Below, piece after piece: positions 18,394 to 26,828 of a DNA stretch of 64,000 nucleotides (position 1 is the first letter of the stretch; every line of letters starts with the position of its first letter). Location: positions 1 through 64,000 of the forward strand of contig CAAHET010000093.1 of assembly GCA_900772565.1 (NCBI GenBank), written 5' to 3'. The notes beneath the pieces were generated by a model. It ran no database searches, was not told the DNA's origin, and was given only the letters and a program-made list of their open reading frames with translations. Both the position numbers and the translations under genes were made by a program. The stretch is from an uncultured Faecalibacterium sp. (GTDB taxonomy: Bacteria > Bacillota > Clostridia > Oscillospirales > Ruminococcaceae).

Positions 18394-20161
18394 TGCGGAA
18401 TACTGGAAACAGCGTTTCACACAGCTAGAAGCCGCTCAAAACCGAAAGGGCGCAACTGCTTATCTGGAAATGGAGAAGCAGTATAAAGCCGCGCAGAATG
18501 AGTTAGAAGCCCAAATAGCGCGGTGGTATCAGCGTTTTGCTGATAGCAACGGTATTTCTCTTGCACAGGCTAAACAATGGCTTAAAGGGCGGGATTTGGC
18601 GGAATTTAAGTGGGATGTGAAAGAGTACATCAAGTACGGCAAAGAAAACGCCATAAACGGCGCATGGATGCAGGAACTTGAAAACGCTTCTTCTAAGTTC
18701 CACATTTCCCGCCTTGAAGCCCTGCAAATCCAGACACAGAACAGCCTTGAAACTATGTTTGCACAGCAGATGGGAACGATGAAAAAAGCGTTGTCCGATG
18801 TTTACGCAAGCGGGTACTATCACACGGCCTACGCCGTGCAACAGGGTTTTGGGCTGGGCTGGGATATTGCCGGATTGGATCAAGCGCAAATCGAAAAAGT
18901 GCTATCTAAGCCGTGGGCTGTGGATGGGTACAACTTTTCAACCCGCATTTGGAACAGCAAAACAAAGCTGATCGGTGAGGTTCACAACGAACTTTCAAAG
19001 AATCTGCTAACGGGTGCTGATCCGCAAAAGGCTATTGATTCTCTTGCAAAGAAGATGGGAACATCTAAGAGCAACGCCGGGCGGCTGGTAATGACCGAGC
19101 AAGCCTATTTCAGTAGCGCGGCACAAAAGGATTGTTTCAATGATCTGGACGTTGAAGAATATGAGATTGTGGCAACGCTGGATTCTCATACTTCCGATAT
19201 TTGCCGTTCTCTGGATGGCAAAGTGTTCAAGATGAGCGATTACAAGCCGGGTGTTACCGCCCCGCCGTTCCACGTCTATTGCCGTTCCACTACCGCCCCC
19301 CATTTCAAAGATAACTTCGATGCAGGGGAACGGGCGGCGCGTGGAGCGGATGGGAAAACCTACTATGTGCCGGACAATGTGACCTATTCCGAATGGAAAA
19401 AGGCTTTTGTGGATGGTGACAAGAGCGGGTTTGCTGAAGTTCATAAAAACCACTTCTCAAGGACGGAAAAACGTGGTACAATTAAACCGAAAGAACAGAG
19501 TGAAGCCGCAAAGTTCATTGAACAGGCTTGCACCACAGAGAACGTAGAGCATAGAGCCGTTCAAGCACTTCCCAAACAGCTAACGTCCGATGAAATCATT
19601 GAACGTCTGGCAGGCGGTGATATGACACAGGGTTCTTGTTCTTCTCTAGCGTTCGCTTATATTGGCAACAAAAACGGACTTGATGTTCTTGATTTCAGAG
19701 ATGGCGGCAGTCGCCGGGTATTCTCCATGAACAAGAACATTATGAAGATGCTGGAACTTCCCGGTGTTGAGGGTTCGATCACCAAAGTTAAAAAAGAAGT
19801 TCAAGGCACGATTGACGTATTGAAAAATCTTGAACTGAACAAAGAATATTATCTTGCAACAGGCAAACACGCCGCCATTGTCCGAAAGCTGGACACTGGT
19901 TATCAATATCTGGAACTGCAATCTAAGTATCAAAACGGTTGGATGCCCTTTGAACGCTATGGTTCGATGGCAACAACCCTTAACAAGCGGTTTGGATGCC
20001 GAAAGACGGTTGATAAGTCGTTTGGTTATGTTTGGGAACGGACTGTGATTCTAATGGATGTTGATTCGTTCAAAGATAATGAAGAATTTGAACAGTTGCT
20101 AGGTTATATCAATACGGCAGTTGATAAACAGAGAAAGGGGGCGTTGGGCGATGTTCGATAA
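18386..20161 (+). CDS. Minor head protein (SPP1 gp7-like) with extra C-terminal domain
   Basis: 591 residues. Residues 1-360 are a gp7-type minor head protein, with the HTSDICRSLDGKVFKMSDY and PPFHVYCRSTTAPHF Cys/His region (267-307). Residues 400-591 are an additional domain not needed for head assembly: GSCSSLAFAYIG (C418), GKHAAIVRK (H495) and YQYLELQSK (E510/Q512). This Cys-His-acid order, with the HAAIV and YLEL patterns, suggests a papain-like fold as found in polymorphic toxins fused to phage head proteins. That is inference. It overlaps the next small gene by 11 bases. Confidence 0.82.
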   Translation: MTNAEYWKQRFTQLEAAQNRKGATAYLEMEKQYKAAQNELEAQIARWYQRFADSNGISLAQAKQWLKGRDLAEFKWDVKEYIKYGKENAINGAWMQELENASSKFHISRLEALQIQTQNSLETMFAQQMGTMKKALSDVYASGYYHTAYAVQQGFGLGWDIAGLDQAQIEKVLSKPWAVDGYNFSTRIWNSKTKLIGEVHNELSKNLLTGADPQKAIDSLAKKMGTSKSNAGRLVMTEQAYFSSAAQKDCFNDLDVEEYEIVATLDSHTSDICRSLDGKVFKMSDYKPGVTAPPFHVYCRSTTAPHFKDNFDAGERAARGADGKTYYVPDNVTYSEWKKAFVDGDKSGFAEVHKNHFSRTEKRGTIKPKEQSEAAKFIEQACTTENVEHRAVQALPKQLTSDEIIERLAGGDMTQGSCSSLAFAYIGNKNGLDVLDFRDGGSRRVFSMNKNIMKMLELPGVEGSITKVKKEVQGTIDVLKNLELNKEYYLATGKHAAIVRKLDTGYQYLELQSKYQNGWMPFERYGSMATTLNKRFGCRKTVDKSFGYVWERTVILMDVDSFKDNEEFEQLLGYINTAVDKQRKGALGDVR

Positions 20162-20357
20162 CTGGTATAAGAACAATCCTACGGACGTTATTTGGTGGAA
20201 AGACACGCCGGACGGTGTGGGCGAATGGCTTTTTAGTTTCGATAAAAAGACCGTGTTCAATATGTTCGCTGACTACCCCAAAGCCCTAACCCCGGAACAG
20301 AAACAGATCTTTGATAAAGAAAACCCCGAATGGGCGGACTTCTTTAAAAATCGCTAA
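20151..20357 (+). CDS. Small acidic protein after minor head gene
   Basis: 68 residues from ATG 20151, overlapping the head gene, with AAAGGGGGCG upstream. It is rich in Trp, Asp and Phe (MFDNWYKNNPTDVIWWKDTP, ALTPEQKQIFDKENPEWADF). Proteins of this kind commonly follow phage minor head genes. Since the head protein ends in a possible effector domain, this acidic neighbour could be its antidote, but nothing here proves that. A terminator follows. Confidence 0.65.
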   Translation: MFDNWYKNNPTDVIWWKDTPDGVGEWLFSFDKKTVFNMFADYPKALTPEQKQIFDKENPEWADFFKNR

Positions 20358-20375
20358 AACCGCATATCGCTAACT

Positions 20376-20413
20376 AAGCACTTTTGAAAGTTATCTTTCA
20401 AGGGTGCTTTTTT
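20376..20413 (+). terminator. Rho-independent terminator
   Basis: A 15-bp stem AAGCACTTTTGAAAG / CTTTCAAGGGTGCTT (two G-T pairs) with loop TTAT, then six T. It closes the packaging/portal transcript before the scaffold and coat genes. Confidence 0.9.
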
Positions 20414-20441
20414 CATGCCATTTTAAGGGGGGGGTGAGATC

Positions 20442-20468
20442 ATGGCGTGTCCGTTTGTCGGCAAGTAG
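20442..20468 (+). other. Eight-codon leader ORF before scaffold gene
   Basis: ATG 20442 preceded by a run of eight G and GTGAGAT, an excellent ribosome site, opens a frame of eight codons (MACPFVGK) ending in TAG at 20466. Downstream lies a short CCCA-ACTG-TGGG dyad. No gene fits the 248-base interval otherwise. It may be a leader peptide or a decayed gene start. Confidence 0.35.
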
Positions 20469-20605
20469 AAAGGCGGTGATCCAAACCTATCTCCCAACTG
20501 TGGGTTAAACAGTGAATCGTCTTTTTCGTATTGCAGACGGTAAAGAACAAGATCAAATTCGTGGTTCGTTACCCACGGTAAACAACGGAAAGGCTGGTAT
20601 GAACA

Positions 20606-21199
20606 ATGAAACGTGAGGACTTGATTAGTTGGGGTCTGACCGATGAACAGGTTAAAAAGGTTATGGCTGGGCTGGACGGTGACTTTGTGACTAAGACCCG
20701 TTTTAACGAGGTCAACGAGGAAAACAAGACGCTGAAACAGTCCGTTTCTGACCGTGACAAGCAGTTGAACGATCTGAAGAAGTCCAGCGGCGACAACGCC
20801 GAACTGAAAGCACAGATCGAGGAACTTCAGAAGAAGAACACCGAACAGGCTAAAGCCCACGCCGCTGAAATGGCACAGTTGAAGCTGGACAATGCGGTTG
20901 ATACCGCGCTTACGGCGGCGGGTGCTAAGAACAGCAAGGCCGTTAAAGCCCTGCTTGATATGTCTAAGGTCAAGCTGGGCGAGGATGGCAAGCTGTCGGG
21001 CTGGGATGAACAGATTTCTGCTGTTCAGAAGTCGGATTCTTACCTGTTCAACGCCAAACAGCCCGCAAACAAGGGTATTAAGGGTTTCAATCCCGGCAAG
21101 TCGGACGATGTGAAGCCCGGTACTAAGGTGGATATGTCTAAGATGAGCCTTGAAGAGCTGACCGCTTACATTGAAGCTAACCCGGATGCGGCAACCTAA
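20606..21199 (+). CDS. Phage scaffolding protein (GP20 type)
   Basis: 197 residues from ATG 20606 with GGAAAGGCTGG upstream. A short N-terminal domain (EDLISWGLTDEQVKKVMAG) is followed by a long coiled coil (about 35-100) and a flexible Lys/Asp-rich tail. This matches Phage_GP20 scaffolds encoded just before the coat protein. It guides prohead assembly and is then lost. A five-codon ATG..TGA overlaps the start region and could affect initiation. Confidence 0.88.
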   Translation: MKREDLISWGLTDEQVKKVMAGLDGDFVTKTRFNEVNEENKTLKQSVSDRDKQLNDLKKSSGDNAELKAQIEELQKKNTEQAKAHAAEMAQLKLDNAVDTALTAAGAKNSKAVKALLDMSKVKLGEDGKLSGWDEQISAVQKSDSYLFNAKQPANKGIKGFNPGKSDDVKPGTKVDMSKMSLEELTAYIEANPDAAT

Positions 21200-21238
21200 C
21201 AACAGAGTTCAAAAATTCAAAGAAAGGATTTAACACAA

Positions 21239-22333
21239 ATGAGCAAATTCGATGCAAAAAGTTTCAACGAGCGGGCTTTTGGTGTTTACATGAACGCCAT
21301 TCCCAACGTGAAGCTGAACAAACTTCGTGAGAGCCGCGCGATTGTCGCAGATCAGCGACTTCGTGAAACTTTCGTCAACAACGGACAGACTGGCACTGTG
21401 TACGCCGTCTTGCCTTATTTCGGTCTGATCGGCGGTGATGCGCAGAACTACGATGGCGTGTCTAACCTCACCCCCGAAAAGACTGATACCTTTGAACAGG
21501 GTGTTTTCACCTATGGCCGTATGATGGGCTGGACTGAAGCCGATTTCTCCTATGATGTGACTGGCGGTGTGGACTTCATGGCGAACGTCCGCAACCAGAT
21601 CAGCCGCTATTGGAATGATCGGGATCAGGACACTATCCTTGCCATTCTCAAGGGCATTTTCTCTATGTCCGCCACTGGCACGGGCAACATTAAGACCGCT
21701 AACGCCGCCTTTGTGTCCGCCCACACCTACGATATTTCCGCCCCCACCACGGATGCAAAGACCACCGATGATATGATGGTGAGTGCAACCACCCTCAACA
21801 GTGCTATTCAGCAGGCTTGCGGCGACAACAAGAGCAAGTTTAGCCTTGTGATCTGCCACTCTACCGTTGCAACTAACCTTGAGAACATGAAGTTGCTGGG
21901 CTATCTGAAGTACACCGACAGTGAGGGCGTGGAGCGTGATCTGGGCATGGGTACTTGGAATGGTCGTCTTGTGCTGATTGACGATTCCATGCCCGCCGAG
22001 GTTAAGAATGTGGGCGCAACTGGCGGTGACGTTACCCTGTACACTACCTATGTACTGGGTGAGGGCGCAATCGGTTTTGAATCCGTTGGCGCAAAAGTCC
22101 CCTATGAGATGGTGCGCGATGCAAAGACCCGTGGCGGCGAGGATACGCTGATTTCCCGTAAGCGTAACGCCGTTTCTGTCGCTGGTATCTCTTACCTCAA
22201 GGCGGTGCAGACTACGAACAGCCCCACCAACGCGGAACTGGAAAACGGCAAGAACTGGTCTCTGGTGAGCAACGGCACTGATACCATCAATCACAAGGCC
22301 GTTCCCATCGCCCGTATCATTTCCCGTGGCTAA
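21239..22333 (+). CDS. Major capsid protein
   Basis: 364 residues from ATG 21239 with AAAGGATT upstream. Position after the scaffold, length, and the sequence (FGVYMNAIPNVKLNKLRESR, MMGWTEADFSYDVTGGVDFM, TILAILKGIFSM) fit the HK97-fold coat proteins of PBSX-like phages. Strong codon bias agrees with high expression. It forms the icosahedral shell. Confidence 0.88.
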   Translation: MSKFDAKSFNERAFGVYMNAIPNVKLNKLRESRAIVADQRLRETFVNNGQTGTVYAVLPYFGLIGGDAQNYDGVSNLTPEKTDTFEQGVFTYGRMMGWTEADFSYDVTGGVDFMANVRNQISRYWNDRDQDTILAILKGIFSMSATGTGNIKTANAAFVSAHTYDISAPTTDAKTTDDMMVSATTLNSAIQQACGDNKSKFSLVICHSTVATNLENMKLLGYLKYTDSEGVERDLGMGTWNGRLVLIDDSMPAEVKNVGATGGDVTLYTTYVLGEGAIGFESVGAKVPYEMVRDAKTRGGEDTLISRKRNAVSVAGISYLKAVQTTNSPTNAELENGKNWSLVSNGTDTINHKAVPIARIISRG

Positions 22334-22350
22334 GTAAGGCGGTGTTTCCA

Positions 22351-22740
22351 GTGCTGGATATGGTAAAAGCGCGGTTGCAGTCTTTTGGGTATGAAATTAA
22401 AGATGGGGATGAAACCATTTTGAACTTTTGTATTCAAAAAGTGGAAAGTTCTATCAAGAATGATTGCAACGTGTCCTCTATCCCGGACGGGCTGGTTTAC
22501 ATCGCGGTTGATATGGCAGTAGGCGAGTTTTTAACGGCAAAGAAAACTTTTTCGCCGGATAGCATTGCAGGGCTTGATTTAGATTATGCTGTGAAGCAGA
22601 TACAGACGGGTGATACCAATACTGTATTTGCCACGGGAGAGGGGTCACAAACCGCTGAACAGCGGCTAACGGCCTTTATCAGTTATCTTCTGACTTATGG
22701 GAAAGGCGAATTTGCTTGTTATAGGCGGATTCGATGGTGA
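22351..22740 (+). CDS. Head-tail connector protein
   Basis: 129 residues from GTG 22351 (AAGGCGGTG six bases upstream; a GTG at 22342 overlaps that site). Helical sequence MVKARLQSFGYEIKDGDETI, NFCIQKVESSIKN matches the gp6/gp15-like adaptor family that docks under the portal. It overlaps the next gene by seven bases. Confidence 0.75.
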   Translation: MLDMVKARLQSFGYEIKDGDETILNFCIQKVESSIKNDCNVSSIPDGLVYIAVDMAVGEFLTAKKTFSPDSIAGLDLDYAVKQIQTGDTNTVFATGEGSQTAEQRLTAFISYLLTYGKGEFACYRRIRW

Positions 22741-23120
22741 GCGCACTTGAAGCCGCCCGAAAAGCGGCACGAAAGGCAATCGAAAAAACTTACTATACCG
22801 GGCTTTGTTCCGTTGTGGAACGCCGGGATGTAAGGGACGAGCAAACCAAAATCACCCATAAATCAGAAGTAACCGTAATCGAAAATCAGCCCTGTAAGCT
22901 GTCCTTTGAAAAGCTGGATGCCACAGCACAAACCGAAACGGCGGCAAGCCTTACGCAAGGCACAAAGCTATTTCTCCCCCCGGATGTTGAAATCAAGGCA
23001 GGATCAAAGATCATTGTGAAGCAAGACGGAGTAAAAAACGCCTATTCCGCAAGCGGCGTTCCTGCTGTATATCCCACCCATCAAGAAATCATCCTCACAC
23101 TGTTTGAGCGGTGGGCTTGA
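22734..23120 (+). CDS. Head-closure/connector-like protein
   Basis: 128 residues from ATG 22734. A helical start (ALEAARKAARKAIEKTYYTG) and a beta-barrel core (VIENQPCKLSFEKLD ... FLPPDVEIKAGSKIIV) are typical of phage head-closure proteins in this gene slot. Assignment is by order and secondary-structure pattern. Confidence 0.65.
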   Translation: MVSALEAARKAARKAIEKTYYTGLCSVVERRDVRDEQTKITHKSEVTVIENQPCKLSFEKLDATAQTETAASLTQGTKLFLPPDVEIKAGSKIIVKQDGVKNAYSASGVPAVYPTHQEIILTLFERWA

Positions 23121-23686
23121 TGGCACGAATGGGAAAGGTTTCAGCCGGGGATTTGAAAAAACTTCAACAGGAATTGAACAAGATTGAACAAAACGATGTT
23201 GAATCGTTCATTTCTGCCTGTGCGAAAGAATTAGCCGCCCGACTACTTGCCAAAGTTATCAAGCGAACACCCGTAGGCGACTACTCTAAAGAAATAACGG
23301 TGGTTGCTAAAAAGGATTCCAAACACCACAAGGCGGGCGATACTTACACCAAACGTGTAAACCCCTCTGGAAAGATGGGCGGCACGTTGCGCCGGGGCTG
23401 GACTTCAGCAACGCATAAAGAAGCGGCAAGCGGTAAAGGCCGGGGCGATGCGAGAGCCTACGCCGATTCCCTGCAAATCAATCATGTGGGAAATCTTCTC
23501 ACGATTGATATTGTGAATCCCGTTGAGTATGCTTCTTATGTTGAGTATGGACACCGAACAGCTAATCATACAGGTTGGGTGCAAGGTCAATTCATGCTCA
23601 CCATATCCGAACAGGAAATACAGACGATAGCCCCGCAAGTCCTTGAAGCAAAGATTAAGCAGTTTTTAGGGGAGTGCATAAAATGA
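23120..23686 (+). CDS. HK97 gp10-like tail completion protein
   Basis: 188 residues from ATG 23120. Markers of the family are RLLAKVIKRTPVGDYSKE, then GGTLRRGWT and VNPVEYASYVEYGHR. It joins the neck to the tail tube in related phages. It overlaps the following gene by four bases. Confidence 0.85.
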   Translation: MARMGKVSAGDLKKLQQELNKIEQNDVESFISACAKELAARLLAKVIKRTPVGDYSKEITVVAKKDSKHHKAGDTYTKRVNPSGKMGGTLRRGWTSATHKEAASGKGRGDARAYADSLQINHVGNLLTIDIVNPVEYASYVEYGHRTANHTGWVQGQFMLTISEQEIQTIAPQVLEAKIKQFLGECIK

Positions 23687-24114
23687 TAAATTCAATTATT
23701 GAAGCTATCAGCATTGCCTTAAATGCTGAATTTGGCGATGATTACACGACTTACACGGAAGAACAGGAACAAGGCTTGAAAGAGCCTTGTTTTTTTATTT
23801 CCACCTTAGAGCCTACGCACAACCTTTTCCGTGATCGTAGATATTTTAAGCAACAGCAATTTTGCATCCAGTTCTTTCCCGCTGATAGGAGCAGAGAAAA
23901 GGCGGAGTGCAACGATACAGCCGAACGGCTGGAAGAATGTCTTGAAACTATCACGGTTGACGGGGATTTGATGCGCGGCGACAAGATGAATCATAAGATC
24001 GTAGATAATGTGTTGAATTTCTTCGTGAATTATGATTGCTTCGTTATCAAGAAATACGACAGTGAGCCGATGGAAACATTGGAGATTAAAGGAGCTGTGA
24101 ACAATGGCGGTTAA
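23683..24114 (+). CDS. Tail terminator-like protein
   Basis: 143 residues from ATG 23683 (ATGA overlap). The pattern INSIIEAISIALNAEFGDDY, EPCFFISTLEPTHN and FCIQFFP resembles the tail-terminator/DUF6838 group placed before the tail sheath in PBSX-type phages. The function follows from gene order. Confidence 0.72.
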   Translation: MINSIIEAISIALNAEFGDDYTTYTEEQEQGLKEPCFFISTLEPTHNLFRDRRYFKQQQFCIQFFPADRSREKAECNDTAERLEECLETITVDGDLMRGDKMNHKIVDNVLNFFVNYDCFVIKKYDSEPMETLEIKGAVNNGG

Positions 24115-24289
24115 AAACACCACGGCAAAGGCGGCAGAAATGCCCGCATTTACCAAAGAACAGCTTGTGAAAGCGGATCGCTGGTTCAATCGGCGTGATC
24201 TGCTTAACGCGCTGTTGGAAGATGATAAGACTTACACCATTGAACAGGTGGATGATCTTATCAAAGAATACTATAAGAAACCTATCTAA
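24104..24289 (+). CDS. Small protein before tail sheath
   Basis: 61 residues from ATG 24104, overlapping the previous gene. After a low-complexity start comes a helix-extension-helix motif (FTKEQLVKADRWFNRRDLLN, DDKTYTIEQVDDLI). Short proteins of this kind often sit between tail terminator and sheath. Role unknown. Confidence 0.65.
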   Translation: MAVKNTTAKAAEMPAFTKEQLVKADRWFNRRDLLNALLEDDKTYTIEQVDDLIKEYYKKPI

Positions 24290-24309
24290 AGAAAGGAAAG
24301 GTGAGTAAA

Positions 24310-25620
24310 ATGGCACTTGGCGGCGGTACTTTCGTAACGCAGAACAAGATTCTGCCCGGTGCTTACATCAACTTCGTATCGCTTGCATCTGCATCCGCTA
24401 CGCTGTCTGATCGTGGCACTGTTACCATGCCCCTTATGCTGGACTGGGGCAATGAAAGCGGCGTTTTTGAAGTCACTAACGGTGATTTCCAGAAGTCCAC
24501 TATGAAGCTGTTCGGCTACACCTACACCGATGATAAGATGAAAGGCTTGCGTGATCTTTTCAAGAAAGCAAAGACCCTGTACGCCTATCGTCTGAACGGC
24601 GGCGGCAAGAAAGCAAGCAACACCTTTGCTACGGCAAAGTACAGCGGTACGCGCGGCAATGATCTGAAGATCGTGATCCAGAAGAACGCGGATAACGATT
24701 CTCTGTTTGACGTGTCCACCTATATGGGACTGTCTAAGGTGGATGCGCAGACCGTGGACAAGGTAAGCGCACTGACTGACAACGACTATGTTTCTTTCAA
24801 AAAGGATGCTACGCTTGCCGTTACCGCTTCTACCCCGCTCACTGGCGGCGAGAATGGCGCGGGTACGAGTGACGCATACCAGACCTATCTTGATAAGATC
24901 GAACCGTATGCGTTCAACTCCATGGGCGTTGTCACCACTGACAAGGCAACTAAGGGGCTGTTTGCATCGTTCAACAAGCGTATGCGCGATGAGGTCGGTA
25001 AGAAGTTCCAGCTTGTCCTGTATCAGTACAAGGAAGCTGATTACATGGGTACGATCAGCGTCAAAAACAAGGTGCTGGACGATGGCGCAGATGAAGCAAG
25101 CCTTGTCTATTGGGTCACTGGCGCGGCGGGCGGCTGTGAGGTCAACAAGTCGAACCAGAACGTGATCTATGACGGCGAGTTCACCCCCGATCTGAACTAT
25201 ACACAGGCGGAACTTGAAAAGGCTATCAAGGCGGGCGAGTTCACTTTCCACAACGTCAATGGCGTTCCCCGCGTCCTTGATGATATTAACACTATGGTAT
25301 CTACCACTGATACTTGCGGTGATATTTTCAAGGATAACCAGACTATCCGCGTGATCGATCAGATTGCCAATGATACCGCTGTTCTGTTTGCGACTAAGTA
25401 TCTGGGCGCAGTTCCCAACGATGCGGCGGGTCGTACCTCTTTTTGGGCTGACCTTGTGAAACTTCACAACGAACTTCAGAAAATCCGTGCTATCGAGGAT
25501 TTCAAGGATTCTGATATTACGGTTGCACAGGGCGACACCAAAAAGTCCGTTGTGACTTCCGGCGCAATCTCTGTTATCAACGCAATGGGCAAGTTGTATA
25601 TGTCCGTTTGCGTGTCTTAA
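24310..25620 (+). CDS. Tail sheath protein (XkdK type)
   Basis: 436 residues from ATG 24310 with AAAGGTGA upstream. The N-terminus MALGGGTFVTQNKILPGAYI and later GTRGNDLKIVIQKNAD, TPLTGGENG, and the C-terminal AQGDTKKSVVTSGAISVINA match contractile tail sheaths. This makes the phage myovirus-like. The sheath contracts to drive the tube through the cell wall. Confidence 0.93.
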   Translation: MALGGGTFVTQNKILPGAYINFVSLASASATLSDRGTVTMPLMLDWGNESGVFEVTNGDFQKSTMKLFGYTYTDDKMKGLRDLFKKAKTLYAYRLNGGGKKASNTFATAKYSGTRGNDLKIVIQKNADNDSLFDVSTYMGLSKVDAQTVDKVSALTDNDYVSFKKDATLAVTASTPLTGGENGAGTSDAYQTYLDKIEPYAFNSMGVVTTDKATKGLFASFNKRMRDEVGKKFQLVLYQYKEADYMGTISVKNKVLDDGADEASLVYWVTGAAGGCEVNKSNQNVIYDGEFTPDLNYTQAELEKAIKAGEFTFHNVNGVPRVLDDINTMVSTTDTCGDIFKDNQTIRVIDQIANDTAVLFATKYLGAVPNDAAGRTSFWADLVKLHNELQKIRAIEDFKDSDITVAQGDTKKSVVTSGAISVINAMGKLYMSVCVS

Positions 25621-25640
25621 AGAAAGGGGGTTAATGCAGT

Positions 25641-26129
25641 ATGGCACAGCCTACTAATGTTTTTATGAAGTCTAAGGACGCGATTTCCGCGCGTCTGGCG
25701 GAATGCTTTGTCACCATTGGTGATCGCCGCTATAACTTCATGCAGATCATCAACTTTGAAGCAAAGATCGACAAGACCAAATCCAAAGTTCCCCGCCTTG
25801 GCACTATTATGATCGGCCACAAGTCCGTTGCACAGGAAGGCACTTACTCCGGCAAAGCGCATTACAATCAGTCCGTAATGCGTGAATGTCTGGCAGAGTT
25901 CAAGCGCACGGGAGAGGACACCTACTTTGAAATTCAGGTCACGAACGATGACCCGGCAAGCGCGGCACAGCGTCAGACCGTTGTTTTCTACGACTGTCTG
26001 ACCGATGGCGGCACGCTGGCTAAGTTCGATGCCGATTCGGAGTATCTGGATGAGGATATTTCCGGCACGTTCGATGATTATTCCATCCCGGAAGATTTCA
26101 CCGAACTGGACGGTTTCGCCACTAACTAA
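25641..26129 (+). CDS. Tail tube protein (XkdM type)
   Basis: 162 residues from ATG 25641 with AAAGGGGGTT upstream. It follows the sheath gene, and the beta-rich sequence (GTIMIGHKSVAQEGTYSGKA, YFEIQVTNDDPASAAQRQTV) fits Phage_tube_2. It stacks into the inner tail tube. Confidence 0.92.
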   Translation: MAQPTNVFMKSKDAISARLAECFVTIGDRRYNFMQIINFEAKIDKTKSKVPRLGTIMIGHKSVAQEGTYSGKAHYNQSVMRECLAEFKRTGEDTYFEIQVTNDDPASAAQRQTVVFYDCLTDGGTLAKFDADSEYLDEDISGTFDDYSIPEDFTELDGFATN

Positions 26130-26136
26130 GATCGTT

Positions 26137-26178
26137 GCCCCCGGATGTGGAAATGTACCCATTCGGGGGCTTTTCTTT
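26137..26178 (+). terminator. Terminator-like hairpin after tail tube gene
   Basis: GCCCCCG (26137-26143) pairs with CGGGGGC (26164-26170), followed by TTTTCTTT. Lying between the abundant tube and the low-level chaperone, it probably reduces read-through. Confidence 0.7.
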
Positions 26179-26201
26179 GTAAAGAATGAGAGGTACAGAA
26201 A

Positions 26202-26824
26202 ATGTCTAATTTTTCCTATTTTATGAAAGCGAACAAAAAGGTTAAGGAAAATGTTTTCCACCCTGTTACCGCTTCTCTGTGCGATGCCAACGGCAAGCCC
26301 CTTGATTGGGAGTTCCGGCACATCACCTCTAAGGAAAATGATGAAATCCGCGAGGATTGCACCAAAGAAATTCCCGTCACTGGCAAGCCTAACCTGTACC
26401 GCCCCCATGTGGACGGTAGCAAGTACACTAAGGAACTGCTCGTCAAGTCCATCGTCACCCCCGATCTGTACAATGTCGAACTTCAGAACAGTTACGGCGT
26501 GAAAAAGCCGGATGATCTGCTGATGGCAATGGTGGACGATCCGGGCGAGTACAACGCTCTGGTTGCCTTTGTCCAGAATCTTCAGGGCTTCAACACCTCT
26601 TTCAACGATCTGGTGGATGAAGCAAAAAACTAATTGAAGAGGGTGACTGGGAAGCGAGTTTTGCTTTCTATGCCCTCTTAAAATTGCACATCTTACCATC
26701 CCAATTTCTTGAAATGGACGAACGGGAAAAGGCGTTCGTAATCGCGTCCATCAAGATCAAACAGGAAGATGATGCAAGGCAGAAAAAAGAACTTGAGAGG
26801 AAAGCAAGCCGGAAAGGACGGTGA
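26202..26824 (+). CDS. Tail assembly chaperone (XkdN type) with -1 frameshift extension
   Basis: Frame 0 from ATG 26202 encodes 143 residues ending at TAA 26631-26633. The last sense codons GCA AAA AAC form the slippery heptamer A-AAA-AAC at 26624-26630, in the correct phase for a -1 slip. The -1 frame then stays open for 64 more codons (LIEEGDWEASFAFYALLKLH and onward, with a charged EDDARQKKELERK end) to TGA 26822-26824, just before the tape measure gene. This is the conserved short/long chaperone pair of long-tailed phages: the extension binds the tape measure, and the short form binds tube subunits. The full fusion is about 207 residues. Confidence 0.92.
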
Positions 26825-26828
26825 TTAA

